From Deltaproteobacteria bacterium UBA5329 (lineage in GTDB: Bacteria > Desulfobacterota > Syntrophorhabdia > Syntrophorhabdales > Syntrophorhabdaceae): a DNA stretch of 14,509 bases. The stretch is taken from positions 1 to 14,509 of the forward strand of contig DHQV01000110.1 of NCBI GenBank assembly GCA_002408185.1, read 5' to 3'. This document shows positions 1 through 7,127 of the stretch, piece by piece. The position numbers and the translations under genes were made by a program. How positions within the stretch are numbered: the stretch's first letter is position 1; each line of letters starts with the position of its first letter. The notes beneath the pieces were generated by a model that was given only the letters and a program-made list of their open reading frames with translations, was not told the DNA's origin and made no database searches.

Positions 1-1049
1 GGACTCCTGCCGGGGAAAGTTGAGCCGCCGGATATGTGTTCTATGAGAAGTTCTTTTTCCTCGGGAGTGGCAATAATGATCAAGCTCATATCCCCTTCCA
101 TGATCGTGTCCGGGTAAGGATTATACACCCATTCCCCGCTTTTTTTCCGGGCGGAGATCAGCATGAGGTTCCCTATCGTCTTGAAGTCGACATCCTTCAC
201 CGGCCTGCCGATAAACGGCGAATTAGCCGGGACATGGACCTCCTCCACCTTCATCGGTGAATATTTGTCGCGGAGCATCATATCGAGGAACGAGGTCACG
301 TGCGGGCGTATCATCTCGGACGCCATTCTGAGGCCGCCGATAAAATTGAGAGCGACGACCGAATCTGCCCCTGCCCTCTTGAGCTTGTCGATATTTTTCG
401 TGTCATTGCAGCGCGACACGATCCTTAGAGACGGGTTCAGCTGCCGTGCCGTCAGGGAAATAACGATATTATCATTATCCGAATCAGTTGTGGCAAAAAG
501 ACCATGGGCATGCTCGATCATGGCCTTCCAGAGGACCTCGTTCTCTGTCGCGTCCCCGACGAGTAGATCTGCATTTATGTTATTCGCCCTTAATACCTCG
601 ATCTTTGTCTCATCGTGGTCTATCGCAAGAAAGGGCCGCTTGGTCAGGTACATTTCGTGAACGACATAGAGACCGACCATCCCTATACCGCACACAATAT
701 AATGATCTCGCATCCTGGCGATCCTTTTTTCCATTTTCCTCCTCCTGAAAATCTTCTTTAACTCGCCCTCGATGATATATGCGGCAAGGGTGGTAAAGAG
801 ATACGCGATCGCGCCCGCCCCTATAAAAACATACATGATGGTGAATACTTTCCCGAGGGGATGATTTTCGAGACCGATAATGTCCCCGTAACCCACGGTC
901 GTGATCGTAATGGCTGTCATATAGAGCGCGTCAAGAAAGCTCTTCTCGGGGCCGCCTATGATCTTGAACCCGATCATGCCAACAAGTATCACGGTCAGGA
1001 TAATCGCTATAATATTAAGGAGTTTTTTGGGTATTATCTTTGAAAACAT
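1..1049 (-). CDS. Two-TM potassium channel with RCK (TrkA-N/TrkA-C) domains, 3' end outside window
   Basis: Inner-membrane potassium channel subunit gated through a cytosolic nucleotide-binding RCK domain. I translated the complement: 349 codons are open and no stop is reached at the window edge. In order: a hydrophobic helix (about residues 10-31), a pore loop with the filter TTVGYGD (50-56), a second helix (about 69-92), a basic linker, a Rossmann TrkA-N domain with CGIGMVG (120-126) and an acidic residue after the second strand (AIDHD, 142-146), then a TrkA-C-like region (about 265-335). Family members are about 340-350 residues, so little should be missing. An in-frame TAA three codons upstream fixes ATG 1049 as the first possible start. 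It has no Shine-Dalgarno, and a TATAAT lies 5 nt upstream. It diverges from htpG. The family call is secure; ion selectivity is inferred from the filter. Confidence 0.93.
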   Translation of the reverse strand, partial: MFSKIIPKKLLNIIAIILTVILVGMIGFKIIGGPEKSFLDALYMTAITITTVGYGDIIGLENHPLGKVFTIMYVFIGAGAIAYLFTTLAAYIIEGELKKIFRRRKMEKRIARMRDHYIVCGIGMVGLYVVHEMYLTKRPFLAIDHDETKIEVLRANNINADLLVGDATENEVLWKAMIEHAHGLFATTDSDNDNIVISLTARQLNPSLRIVSRCNDTKNIDKLKRAGADSVVALNFIGGLRMASEMIRPHVTSFLDMMLRDKYSPMKVEEVHVPANSPFIGRPVKDVDFKTIGNLMLISARKKSGEWVYNPYPDTIMEGDMSLIIIATPEEKELLIEHISGGSTFPGRS

Positions 1050-1083
1050 GGCACATTATAGCACGGGGCACTGCTTCAGGAAA
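1050..1083 (-). promoter_or_regulatory. Extended -10 promoter directly abutting the channel start codon
   Basis: On the minus strand TGCTATAAT (1063-1055) is a perfect extended -10 element. The ATG begins only five bases later, at 1049, so transcription would start on or next to the start codon. The -35 region is poor (TTTCCT with a 17-base spacer), which an extended -10 can tolerate. Element matching is direct observation; leaderless transcription is inference. Confidence 0.5.
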
Positions 1084-1108
1084 TAATATAAAAGAATATT
1101 GACGGCTC

Positions 1109-1137
1109 TTGACGCACGAAGCCCTGTGTCTTATTTT
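1109..1137 (+). promoter_or_regulatory. Candidate sigma-70 promoter of htpG
   Basis: TTGACG (1109-1114), a 17-base spacer and TATTTT (1132-1137) precede htpG and leave a leader of about 50 nt. A second TTGACG lies at 1099-1104. No CIRCE inverted repeat and no convincing sigma-32 box was seen here. Score-level evidence only. Confidence 0.4.
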
Positions 1138-1193
1138 CTAAGTGTAATTTTTCACGAGATCGCATAACTAATTCACACAGAGGAGATCTGAAA

Positions 1194-3098
1194 ATGACAA
1201 CCGAGCGCATGGAATTCCGGACAGAGATAAAACAACTTCTCGATCTCATGATCCATTCATTGTATTCGCACAAAGAGGTCTTCCTGAGGGAATTGATATC
1301 GAATGCATCCGACGCGATAGACAGGGCGCGCTATGAATCACTGACCAACAGCGCGATCCTTGAAGGAGGCGGCACATGGAAGATAAAGCTCGGCATCGAT
1401 AAAGACAAGGGGACGCTCACGGTCAGCGATAACGGCATCGGCATGGGCCGTGATGAGATAATAGAATCCCTCGGCACTATCGCCCGTTCCGGCACAAAAG
1501 AATTTCTTGAAGCCCTGAAGCGCGAAGATGCAAAGGATAACCCGGAGCTTATCGGCCAGTTTGGCGTCGGTTTCTATTCGTCTTTCATGGTTGCGGACAA
1601 GATCACCGTCATATCCCGACCGGCCGGAACAAAGGGTGCCAAAGGCGTAAAATGGGAGTCGGGAGGCGACGGCACCTTTACCGTGGAAGAGGTCGATAAG
1701 GATTCACGCGGGACCGATGTCATCCTTCATTTGCGTGATGAAGAAAAGATGTATTTGAGCGAATGGGAGATCCGGAGCGTCGTAAAAAAATATTCGGATT
1801 TTATCGAGCACCCCATAGTGATGGACGTCGAAAAAGAGGTCGAAAGCGAGATAAAGAAGGGCGAAAAGGTCAAGGTAAGACAGGAAGAGACCTTGAACTC
1901 GATGAAAGCCGTCTGGCTCAAGGAAAAGTCCGAGGTCACCACGCAAGAATACAGCGATTTTTATAAGCACATATCCCATGATTTTCATTCCCCGGCAAAG
2001 GTCATCCACTACAAGGCGGAAGGCACATCGGAATTTGCAGCGCTCATGTTCGTACCATCGGTGGCACCGGTCAACATGCTTTACCGTGATTTCAAGTACG
2101 GGCCCATGCTTTACGTGAAAAGAGTCCGGATCATGGACCACTGTGAAGACCTGATCCCGCAGTATCTTCGGTTTGTGCAGGGCATCGTGGATTCCTCTGA
2201 CCTGCCCCTCAATGTATCCCGCGAGATCCTTCAAAATAACCGGCAGGTCGATATCATCAAGAATTCCGTAACAAAGAAGATCATCGATACCTTCGAGGAG
2301 ATGAAGGAAAGCGAGTATGATGATTACCTGAAGATCTACAAAGAATTCGGCCGTGTGCTGAAAGAAGGCATCCACTTCGATTTCTCCCGGAGGGAAACGA
2401 TCGCGGACCTGCTCCTTTTTGCAACGACAGAGTCCGAGGAGGGGAAGTTCAGGACCCTTAAAGAATACGTAGCCGACATGAAGGAAGGGCAGGAAGAGAT
2501 CTACTATATTGTCGGCTCATCCCTCGCAGATGCCGCAAATTCACCGTATCTCGAGGCATTCAGGCAGAATGGGTTCGAGGTCATTTTCATGACCGACGAT
2601 ATCGATGATTTTATCTTCAACGGTTTCGAATATAAAGGCAAAAAATTCCACTCGATCACGAGAGGGGACATCACCCTCGACAAAGAAAAGACCGGGCAGA
2701 TCGAGGAAACGAGGAAGAAATACGAAAAACTGATAGATCTTATCAAAACGACCCTGTCCGAAGATGTTAAAGACGTAAGGCTGTCGGGCAGACTCACCGA
2801 TACGGTCTGCTGCCTTGTTGCCGACGAAGGCGATCTCGATCCGACAATGGAGCGCCTTCTCAAGGCGATGGGCCAGGAAGTTCCCGCAATAAAGCGGATC
2901 CTCGAACTCAACCCGACACATCCTCTTTTCGCGGCGATGAACCGGGCTTTCGAAAAGGATGCCAGAAGCGATGAACTCAAGGAATATATACGGCTCCTTT
3001 ACGATCAGGCACTCGTACTCGAGGGATCGAAACCCAAAGACCCCGCGGCATTTTCGAAAGCAATAGCTAAGCTGATGGTGGAGAATGCGAATAAATAG
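1194..3098 (+). CDS. htpG: Molecular chaperone HtpG (bacterial Hsp90)
   Basis: Cytosolic ATP-dependent dimeric chaperone that remodels client proteins, often with DnaK/DnaJ/GrpE. The 634-residue length is typical. The N-terminal GHKL ATPase domain shows ELISNASDA (33-41, with the catalytic Glu and the Mg-binding Asn), DNGIGM (79-84) and the GQFGVGFYSSF lid motif (121-131). The middle client-binding domain and the C-terminal dimerisation domain follow without interruption. The start ATG has a good Shine-Dalgarno, AGAGGAG, eight bases upstream. It is divergent from the channel gene and convergent with dnaJ, so it is probably transcribed alone and ends at the hairpin at 3110-3166. Four chaperone-related genes are thus neighbours, htpG on one strand and hrcA-grpE-dnaJ on the other. 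Confidence 0.98.
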   Translation: MTTERMEFRTEIKQLLDLMIHSLYSHKEVFLRELISNASDAIDRARYESLTNSAILEGGGTWKIKLGIDKDKGTLTVSDNGIGMGRDEIIESLGTIARSGTKEFLEALKREDAKDNPELIGQFGVGFYSSFMVADKITVISRPAGTKGAKGVKWESGGDGTFTVEEVDKDSRGTDVILHLRDEEKMYLSEWEIRSVVKKYSDFIEHPIVMDVEKEVESEIKKGEKVKVRQEETLNSMKAVWLKEKSEVTTQEYSDFYKHISHDFHSPAKVIHYKAEGTSEFAALMFVPSVAPVNMLYRDFKYGPMLYVKRVRIMDHCEDLIPQYLRFVQGIVDSSDLPLNVSREILQNNRQVDIIKNSVTKKIIDTFEEMKESEYDDYLKIYKEFGRVLKEGIHFDFSRRETIADLLLFATTESEEGKFRTLKEYVADMKEGQEEIYYIVGSSLADAANSPYLEAFRQNGFEVIFMTDDIDDFIFNGFEYKGKKFHSITRGDITLDKEKTGQIEETRKKYEKLIDLIKTTLSEDVKDVRLSGRLTDTVCCLVADEGDLDPTMERLLKAMGQEVPAIKRILELNPTHPLFAAMNRAFEKDARSDELKEYIRLLYDQALVLEGSKPKDPAAFSKAIAKLMVENANK

Positions 3099-3109
3099 TA
3101 AGACACAGC

Positions 3110-3166
3110 TGTTCCAGGTTCTATGCTTCAGGTGTTGTCTTTAGCCCAGAACCCAGAACATTTTTT
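3110..3166 (+). terminator. Terminator-like hairpin between htpG and dnaJ
   Basis: TGTTCCAGGTTCT (3110-3122) pairs with AGAACCCAGAACA (3148-3160) over 11 of 13 positions; a central CA faces CA. Six T residues (3161-3166) follow. The loop is long, 25 nt. It fits rho-independent termination of htpG. The T-run overlaps the reverse-strand stop codon of dnaJ. No T-run exists on the other side, so it should not act on dnaJ transcripts. Confidence 0.55.
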
Positions 3167-4265
3167 ATTCGAAGAATTCCATAAATTTTTCTTTGAATCC
3201 CTTCCGTGTCTTTGGTGAGGAATCCTTGAATTCCTGGGCGAGTTCCTCTACGAGGTTTTTCTGGCGATCCGTCAGATCGGCAGGTATTACGATGTTGAGA
3301 TATACGAGTTGATCTCCCCTGCCGTATCCATTGGATCTGTTGATGCCGAGGCCTTTCAGCCTGAAGACCTTGCCCTGCTGCGTTCCCGGAGGTATCTTCA
3401 GGACTGATTCGCCTTCTATCGTGGGTATCCTTATTTCTCCGCCGAGGCATAGCAGGGGAAACCCCACGTCAACCTGGACGACGATATCGTCTCCCGCCCG
3501 TTCGAATATGGCATGCTCCTTGACCTGCAGCACCACGTAGAGATCGCCGGGAACAGTGTCCCCGAACTGCTGCATCCCCTCTCCACGCAATTTAAGACGG
3601 GTATTGTTGTCAACACCGGGAGGTATCTTGACCTTTAATTTCCGCTTGGTCTTTACACTCCCTTTGCCCCTGCAGTTCTTACAGGGGTCCTTAATGATCC
3701 TGCCCTCTCCGCCGCAATACTCACAGGTCCGGTTTATCGTGAAAAGCCCGTGGCTCTGGCGCACCTGGCCCCGGCCGCCACAGTGCTTGCACGTCACGGG
3801 CTCATGCCCGGGTTCGACACGGGAACCGTTGCAGACAGGGCATCTTTCTTCCCTGGGTATCTCGATCTCTTTTTCGGTGCCGAATACGGCTTCTTCAAAT
3901 TCTATCGCAAGATTGTACCGGAGGTCATTGCCCCTTCTCTGGCGTTGTCTCTGATTGCCAAAAAAATCGCTGAACAGGTCATTGAACACGGAATCGAAAT
4001 TTCCCTGAAAACCGAAGTCGAATACCGAGCCCATATCTCCGGCTGTCCCGAAACGTTCATAATGATGCCTCTTCTGGGCATCGCCAAGGACCTCATAGGC
4101 CTCGTTTATCTCTTTAAATTTTTCCTCGGCCTTTCGATCACCGGGATTACGGTCGGGATGGTATTGAAGGGCAAGCTTGCGATATGCCTTCTTTATCTCT
4201 TCGTCGGTGGCCCCTCGCGCTACATTGAGGACCTCGTAGTAATCCACATGCCTCCTTCTCATCAT
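3165..4265 (-). CDS. dnaJ: Chaperone protein DnaJ (type I Hsp40)
   Basis: Co-chaperone that delivers substrates to DnaK and stimulates its ATPase in the cytosol. It has 366 residues. The J domain carries HPD at 36-38. A short Gly/Phe-rich segment (about 73-103) follows. The zinc region has four CxxC pairs (C142/145, C159/162, C181/184, C195/198); the first repeat is degenerate (CPVCNGSRV), the other three match CxxCxGxG. Then come the C-terminal peptide-binding and dimerisation domains. Start choice is open: ATG 4265 and ATG 4262 sit behind AAAGG, while GTG 4247 would give the more usual beginning (DYYEVL) but has AAGGAGG only 3 bases away. It is the last gene of hrcA-grpE-dnaJ, 41 bases after grpE. 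The dnaK gene that usually precedes it is not here. Confidence 0.97.
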   Translation of the reverse strand: MMRRRHVDYYEVLNVARGATDEEIKKAYRKLALQYHPDRNPGDRKAEEKFKEINEAYEVLGDAQKRHHYERFGTAGDMGSVFDFGFQGNFDSVFNDLFSDFFGNQRQRQRRGNDLRYNLAIEFEEAVFGTEKEIEIPREERCPVCNGSRVEPGHEPVTCKHCGGRGQVRQSHGLFTINRTCEYCGGEGRIIKDPCKNCRGKGSVKTKRKLKVKIPPGVDNNTRLKLRGEGMQQFGDTVPGDLYVVLQVKEHAIFERAGDDIVVQVDVGFPLLCLGGEIRIPTIEGESVLKIPPGTQQGKVFRLKGLGINRSNGYGRGDQLVYLNIVIPADLTDRQKNLVEELAQEFKDSSPKTRKGFKEKFMEFFE

Positions 4266-4306
4266 ATACCTTTCTTTGTTTTAAGGACGATATGCCTTTC
4301 CGTATA

Positions 4307-4930
4307 CTACTGGATATCGGGTTTCTTTGAAACCCCTACCCGAGATGGCCTGATCAACCTGTCATTGAGCAGATATCCCCTTTGAAGTTCCGAAACAACT
4401 GTCTCAGGTTCCACGTCCTCATGCTCTTCCTGGAAAAAGGCCTCATGAAAATTAGGATCAAATTTCTGCCCGATCGCTTCGACCGGTTTGACCCCGGCCT
4501 TTTCAAGGACTCTCAGGAACTCGTTCAATATGAGTTTTACACCATCATGGATAGCCTTGTACTCCTCGGTGGACTCCGAATGCTTCAGCGCCAACTCCAG
4601 ATTGTCCAGAACAGGGAGAAGTTGCTTGATAAGCGTTTCGTTCCCGAATTTAACGGTGTCTTGTTTTTCTTTCGCCTTGATCTTCTTAAAATTCTCGAAA
4701 TCCGCCTGCATATACAGGATACGCTCTTCAAGCGATTTTATCTTCGCGTCTTTTTCCTCAAGCTCCTTCTTTACTTCTTCCGGGATCTCTTCCTCTTTTT
4801 TCTTTTTTTTATGGTCTTCGTGCCGGTGTCCTTCGTGTTCGTGCTTGCGATGATGGCCCTCATTTCCCCGGGCCTCCTTGTGCCTGTCTTCTTTCTCTTC
4901 CATATTCAGGTTATTATTTTTTTCGTTCAT
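4307..4930 (-). CDS. grpE: Nucleotide exchange factor GrpE with His-rich N-terminus
   Basis: Releases ADP from DnaK so that the chaperone cycle can restart; a cytosolic dimer. It has 207 residues. The first 48 or so are highly charged and His-rich (eight His between residues 17 and 40, then a Lys/Glu run). A coiled coil follows (about 50-95), then the core with LLPVLDNLELALKH (104-117), FDPNFHEAF (157-165) and the beta domain GYLLNDRLIRPSRVGVSK (185-202), all GrpE hallmarks. The Shine-Dalgarno AAGGA overlaps the hrcA stop codon and lies six bases before ATG 4930, so translation is probably coupled to hrcA. The His-rich segment is unusual and could bind metal, which is inference. Confidence 0.96.
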   Translation of the reverse strand: MNEKNNNLNMEEKEDRHKEARGNEGHHRKHEHEGHRHEDHKKKKKEEEIPEEVKKELEEKDAKIKSLEERILYMQADFENFKKIKAKEKQDTVKFGNETLIKQLLPVLDNLELALKHSESTEEYKAIHDGVKLILNEFLRVLEKAGVKPVEAIGQKFDPNFHEAFFQEEHEDVEPETVVSELQRGYLLNDRLIRPSRVGVSKKPDIQ

Positions 4931-4939
4931 TGCCAGTCC

Positions 4940-5983
4940 TTACATTGTATTGAATAGATCCGTTACAGCCCGGGCGGTGTAGCCGACAATGGGAATGAGA
5001 CGTGAGTAGTCCATCCTCATCGGTCCTATGATGCCGAGGACTCCACAGCTATCCCGGTCGATCCGGTAGGCAGACGCGATGATACTCATTCCCTCCATTC
5101 CTTTCATATCGCTCTCGCTGCCCAGAATGACATTTATACCCTCTTTGCCCTGATATTGATCGAGGAGGCGAATAAGCCGTTCCTTGCTCTCGAGAGCCTT
5201 GAAAAGTTCTTTGAGTTTCTCGACATCTGAAAATTCGGGAATACCGATCATCTTCGATGCCCCTTCTATATAAACCTCTCTTTTGTCTTCGTCGCTAACC
5301 AGCATATCGAGGGTGTCCTGTATCTTCCGATAGAGGTTCCGGAAGTTTTCTCTATCCCTGTGGATATCCTGTATAATGCTTTCTTTGATGACATGGAAAA
5401 GCAGGCCCGAGAACCGCTCGTTCATGTAGTGCTTTATTTCGTCAAGCGCAGCCTGTTCAATATCTTCGCTAGTATCGACGAACCTCTTAAGAACGATCCC
5501 GGATGTGGTCACAAAAACGATCAGTATCGTATATCGAGACATCCTGACAAACTCGACTTCCTTAAAAAGCATGGTATCGACCCGGGGTTCGACGACAATG
5601 CTCGGGAACCTTGCAATGGCCGCGAGGACCCGCGAGGCGTCGGCCATGACTTCCTCCGTGTAGGCATAGCGTATACGCGACATGGCCGCGAGGGCCTTAA
5701 GCGCTTTTTTCCCGGGAAGCCCGGGAACGGGCAGATTGTTGACATAGCAACGAAATGCCTTCTGTGTTGGGACACGTCCGGCCACTGCATGGGGCTTGAA
5801 AAGAAATCCCAGCTCTTCGAGTTCGCCCATGATGCTTCGTATCGTGGCCGAACTCACTTTGTTTTTCATTAACTTCGCAATTGTCGTAGACCCTACTGGC
5901 TCGGCAAAGACGATATAATTCTCAACGATGAGCTCAAGCACAGACCTGTCGCGTTCGTTCAAAATATCGCGCAAACTTTTCAT
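4940..5983 (-). CDS. hrcA: Heat-inducible transcription repressor HrcA
   Basis: DNA-binding repressor that normally holds down grpE/dnaK and groE operons through the CIRCE inverted repeat and is kept active by GroEL. It has 347 residues, the usual length. The N-terminal winged helix (about 1-75) includes the recognition segment KVSSATIRSIMGELEELG (42-59). A GAF-like and dimerisation region follows, ending in a typical C-terminal segment (IIGPMRMDYSRLIPIVGYTA). It is the first gene of a leftward operon and overlaps the grpE ribosome site. An in-frame TAA upstream leaves ATG 5983 as the first start; no Shine-Dalgarno is visible. I found no CIRCE (TTAGCACTC-N9-GAGTGCTAA) upstream, so its own operator may be different. 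Confidence 0.95.
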   Translation of the reverse strand: MKSLRDILNERDRSVLELIVENYIVFAEPVGSTTIAKLMKNKVSSATIRSIMGELEELGFLFKPHAVAGRVPTQKAFRCYVNNLPVPGLPGKKALKALAAMSRIRYAYTEEVMADASRVLAAIARFPSIVVEPRVDTMLFKEVEFVRMSRYTILIVFVTTSGIVLKRFVDTSEDIEQAALDEIKHYMNERFSGLLFHVIKESIIQDIHRDRENFRNLYRKIQDTLDMLVSDEDKREVYIEGASKMIGIPEFSDVEKLKELFKALESKERLIRLLDQYQGKEGINVILGSESDMKGMEGMSIIASAYRIDRDSCGVLGIIGPMRMDYSRLIPIVGYTARAVTDLFNTM

Positions 5984-5994
5984 ACCGATACAAT

Positions 5995-6023
5995 AAGTTA
6001 ATTATCCCGGCGGTTTTTGTCAA
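5995..6023 (-). promoter_or_regulatory. Candidate hrcA operon promoter
   Basis: On the minus strand a perfect -35 TTGACA (6023-6018) is followed after 17 bases by TAACTT (6000-5995), a weak -10. Predicted initiation near 5988 would leave a leader of about five bases before ATG 5983, too short for a Shine-Dalgarno. The -35 is convincing; the -10 is not. Confidence 0.4.
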
Positions 6024-6043
6024 GAAAATCGGTAAAATACAAT
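6017..6043 (+). promoter_or_regulatory. Weak candidate nudC promoter
   Basis: TTGTCA (6017-6022) and TACAAT (6038-6043) each match the consensus well but are only 15 bases apart; TTTTGT at 6015 gives a 17-base spacer instead. The AAGGAGG at 6049-6055 lies just downstream, compatible with a rightward transcript starting about 6050. Weak evidence. Confidence 0.25.
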
Positions 6044-6048
6044 AAATT

Positions 6049-6124
6049 AAGGAGGATACTGCATTATGATGTGTCGAGCGTTATCCTTGACTTTCGGCTT
6101 CCCATGAAGTATTTGATTTCATGA
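6049..6124 (+). other. Chained mini-ORFs with ATGA overlaps leading into nudC
   Basis: A strong Shine-Dalgarno AAGGAGG (6049-6055) precedes ATG 6066, which opens a 13-codon ORF (MMCRALSLTFGFP) ending in TGA 6105-6107. That TGA overlaps ATG 6104, which opens a six-codon ORF (MKYLIS) ending in TGA 6122-6124. That TGA in turn overlaps the nudC ATG at 6121. nudC itself has no Shine-Dalgarno. The layout would allow re-initiation to carry ribosomes into nudC. It could equally be a decayed 5' end of a longer gene, or chance. Confidence 0.35.
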
Positions 6125-6936
6125 TCTCGACAGGCCCGGATATTCATACGTATGCTGGTAACGGGTATATTTACGTTATCCGGGAGCAAAAGGTACTTGT
6201 TGATCTCAAGGGCGACGAGCTGGCGATACCCTTCAAAGACGCAGCAGCCGGGCTTGACCTTTACGATTCGGACGGCTATCACATCGGCATGCTCGATAGC
6301 AGGACCTGCGATGCCTATCCGGTCCCTGCCGCGGCAGAACCTCCCCGGGGGATGGGCTTTATGGGCCTGAGGAGACTCTTCGGCATCCTCGACCCGGAAA
6401 AGTACTCGATGGCGGTAAGGGCCATGGGGATCCTCAACTGGGACAGGACCTGTCGGTTCTGCAGCGCCTGCGGCTCAAAGCTTAAGCGCCTTCCAGCCAT
6501 TTTTGCCAAGCAGTGCGAGTCATGCGGTTTTACGATGTTTCCCAAAATATCCCCTGCTGTGATCGTGGCCGTCGAGAAGGCGGACACAATACTGCTCGCC
6601 CGTGCAAACCGGTTTGCCGAAAACCTTTACAGCGTTCTTGCCGGGTTTGCCGAACCCGGCGAATCTCTCGAAGATACGGTACGGCGGGAGATCAAAGAAG
6701 AAGTGGGCATCGAGGTAAAGGATGTCCGGTACTTCGGAAGCCAACCGTGGCCCTATCCCGATTCCCTGATGATCGGCTTTACGGCCTCATGGTCGTCCGG
6801 CGAGATTACGGTCGATAACGATGAGATCACCGACGCGCGATGGTTCACCGTCGAAGGCCTGCCCCTGATACCCGACAAAATAAGTATCGCCAGGTCTCTT
6901 ATAGATTCTTTTGTAGAGAAGATAGGCAGGAGGTAA
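6121..6936 (+). CDS. nudC: NAD+ diphosphatase / NADH pyrophosphatase NudC
   Basis: Nudix hydrolase that splits NAD(H) to NMN(H) and AMP; the family also removes NAD caps from RNA 5' ends. It has 271 residues, a normal length. The N-terminal domain is followed by a zinc ribbon (C114, C117, C132, C135), the complete Nudix box from G175 to I197 (GFAEPGE, REIKEEVGI), and the NudC-specific SQPWPYPDSLM (207-217), which separates this group from other Nudix enzymes. An in-frame TGA at 6088-6090 and the lack of other starts make ATG 6121 the first possible start. It lacks its own ribosome site and is reached through two mini-ORFs. It is divergent from hrcA. A repeated IS-like sequence begins directly at its stop codon. 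Confidence 0.95.
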   Translation: MISTGPDIHTYAGNGYIYVIREQKVLVDLKGDELAIPFKDAAAGLDLYDSDGYHIGMLDSRTCDAYPVPAAAEPPRGMGFMGLRRLFGILDPEKYSMAVRAMGILNWDRTCRFCSACGSKLKRLPAIFAKQCESCGFTMFPKISPAVIVAVEKADTILLARANRFAENLYSVLAGFAEPGESLEDTVRREIKEEVGIEVKDVRYFGSQPWPYPDSLMIGFTASWSSGEITVDNDEITDARWFTVEGLPLIPDKISIARSLIDSFVEKIGRR

Positions 6937-7074
6937 GGACTTTAGACACCGTTAACCTCGCCACCTCTACGGCGTACAGGAAGAAGGCGGCTTCGCTATT
7001 ACATAGCGCGGTCCATCAAAGAGCGAAACAACACGTCATGTCCACATTTGAGGACATGAAAAGTAACAGTGATG
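6936..7074 (+). repeat. Solo copy of IS605-type right end / omega-RNA-like repeat (copy A)
   Basis: These 139 bases match 11609-11754; the first 60 bases differ at one position, the rest has substitutions and a 6-base deletion. It begins at the nudC stop codon and ends at GTGATG. Hairpins: CGCTAT/ATAGCG (6994-6999/7003-7008) and TCATGTCC/GGACATGA (7036-7043/7052-7059). The partner copy directly follows a tnpB 3' end, which is where IS605 elements encode their guide RNA and right end. This copy has no tnpB beside it, so it is a solo relic or a non-autonomous element. Repetition and hairpins are seen; RNA identity is inferred. Confidence 0.6.
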
Positions 7075-7112
7075 GGTGATAGGAATTTCCCGGAACCGAT
7101 AACCTGTTACCC
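7074..7112 (+). other. Hairpin in the leader of the dehydrogenase gene
   Basis: GGGTGATAGG (7074-7083) can pair with CCTGTTACCC (7103-7112) over all ten positions, two of them G-U, with a 19-nt loop. It lies just beyond repeat copy A and 15 bases before the dehydrogenase ATG, which has no Shine-Dalgarno. No T-run follows, so it is not a standard terminator. Possible translational control; could be chance. Confidence 0.3.
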
Positions 7113-7127
7113 ATAACCCGAATTCTC

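Larger units (their letters stand above)
5983..6050. repeat. Direct and inverted repeats in the hrcA/nudC divergent region
   Basis: ATACAATAAGTTAA (5988-6001) recurs as ATACAATAAATTAA (6037-6050), 13 of 14 identical with a start-to-start distance of 49. In addition TACCGAT (5983-5989) is the reverse complement of ATCGGTA (6028-6034). The elements cover or flank the hrcA promoter and lie upstream of nudC, so they could be operator sites. They do not resemble CIRCE. The repeats are seen directly; a regulatory role is inference. Confidence 0.45.

Noticed and set aside
1704..2375. 223-codon open frame on the minus strand inside htpG
   Set aside because: It is antisense to a fully conserved Hsp90 gene and its translation resembles no family.
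3750..4385. 211-codon plus-strand frame opposite dnaJ
   Set aside because: It is the complement of the J domain and zinc region of dnaJ, with no family similarity.
5984..6120. CIRCE element for HrcA
   Set aside because: No TTAGCACTC or GAGTGCTAA-like half-sites are present in this interval.
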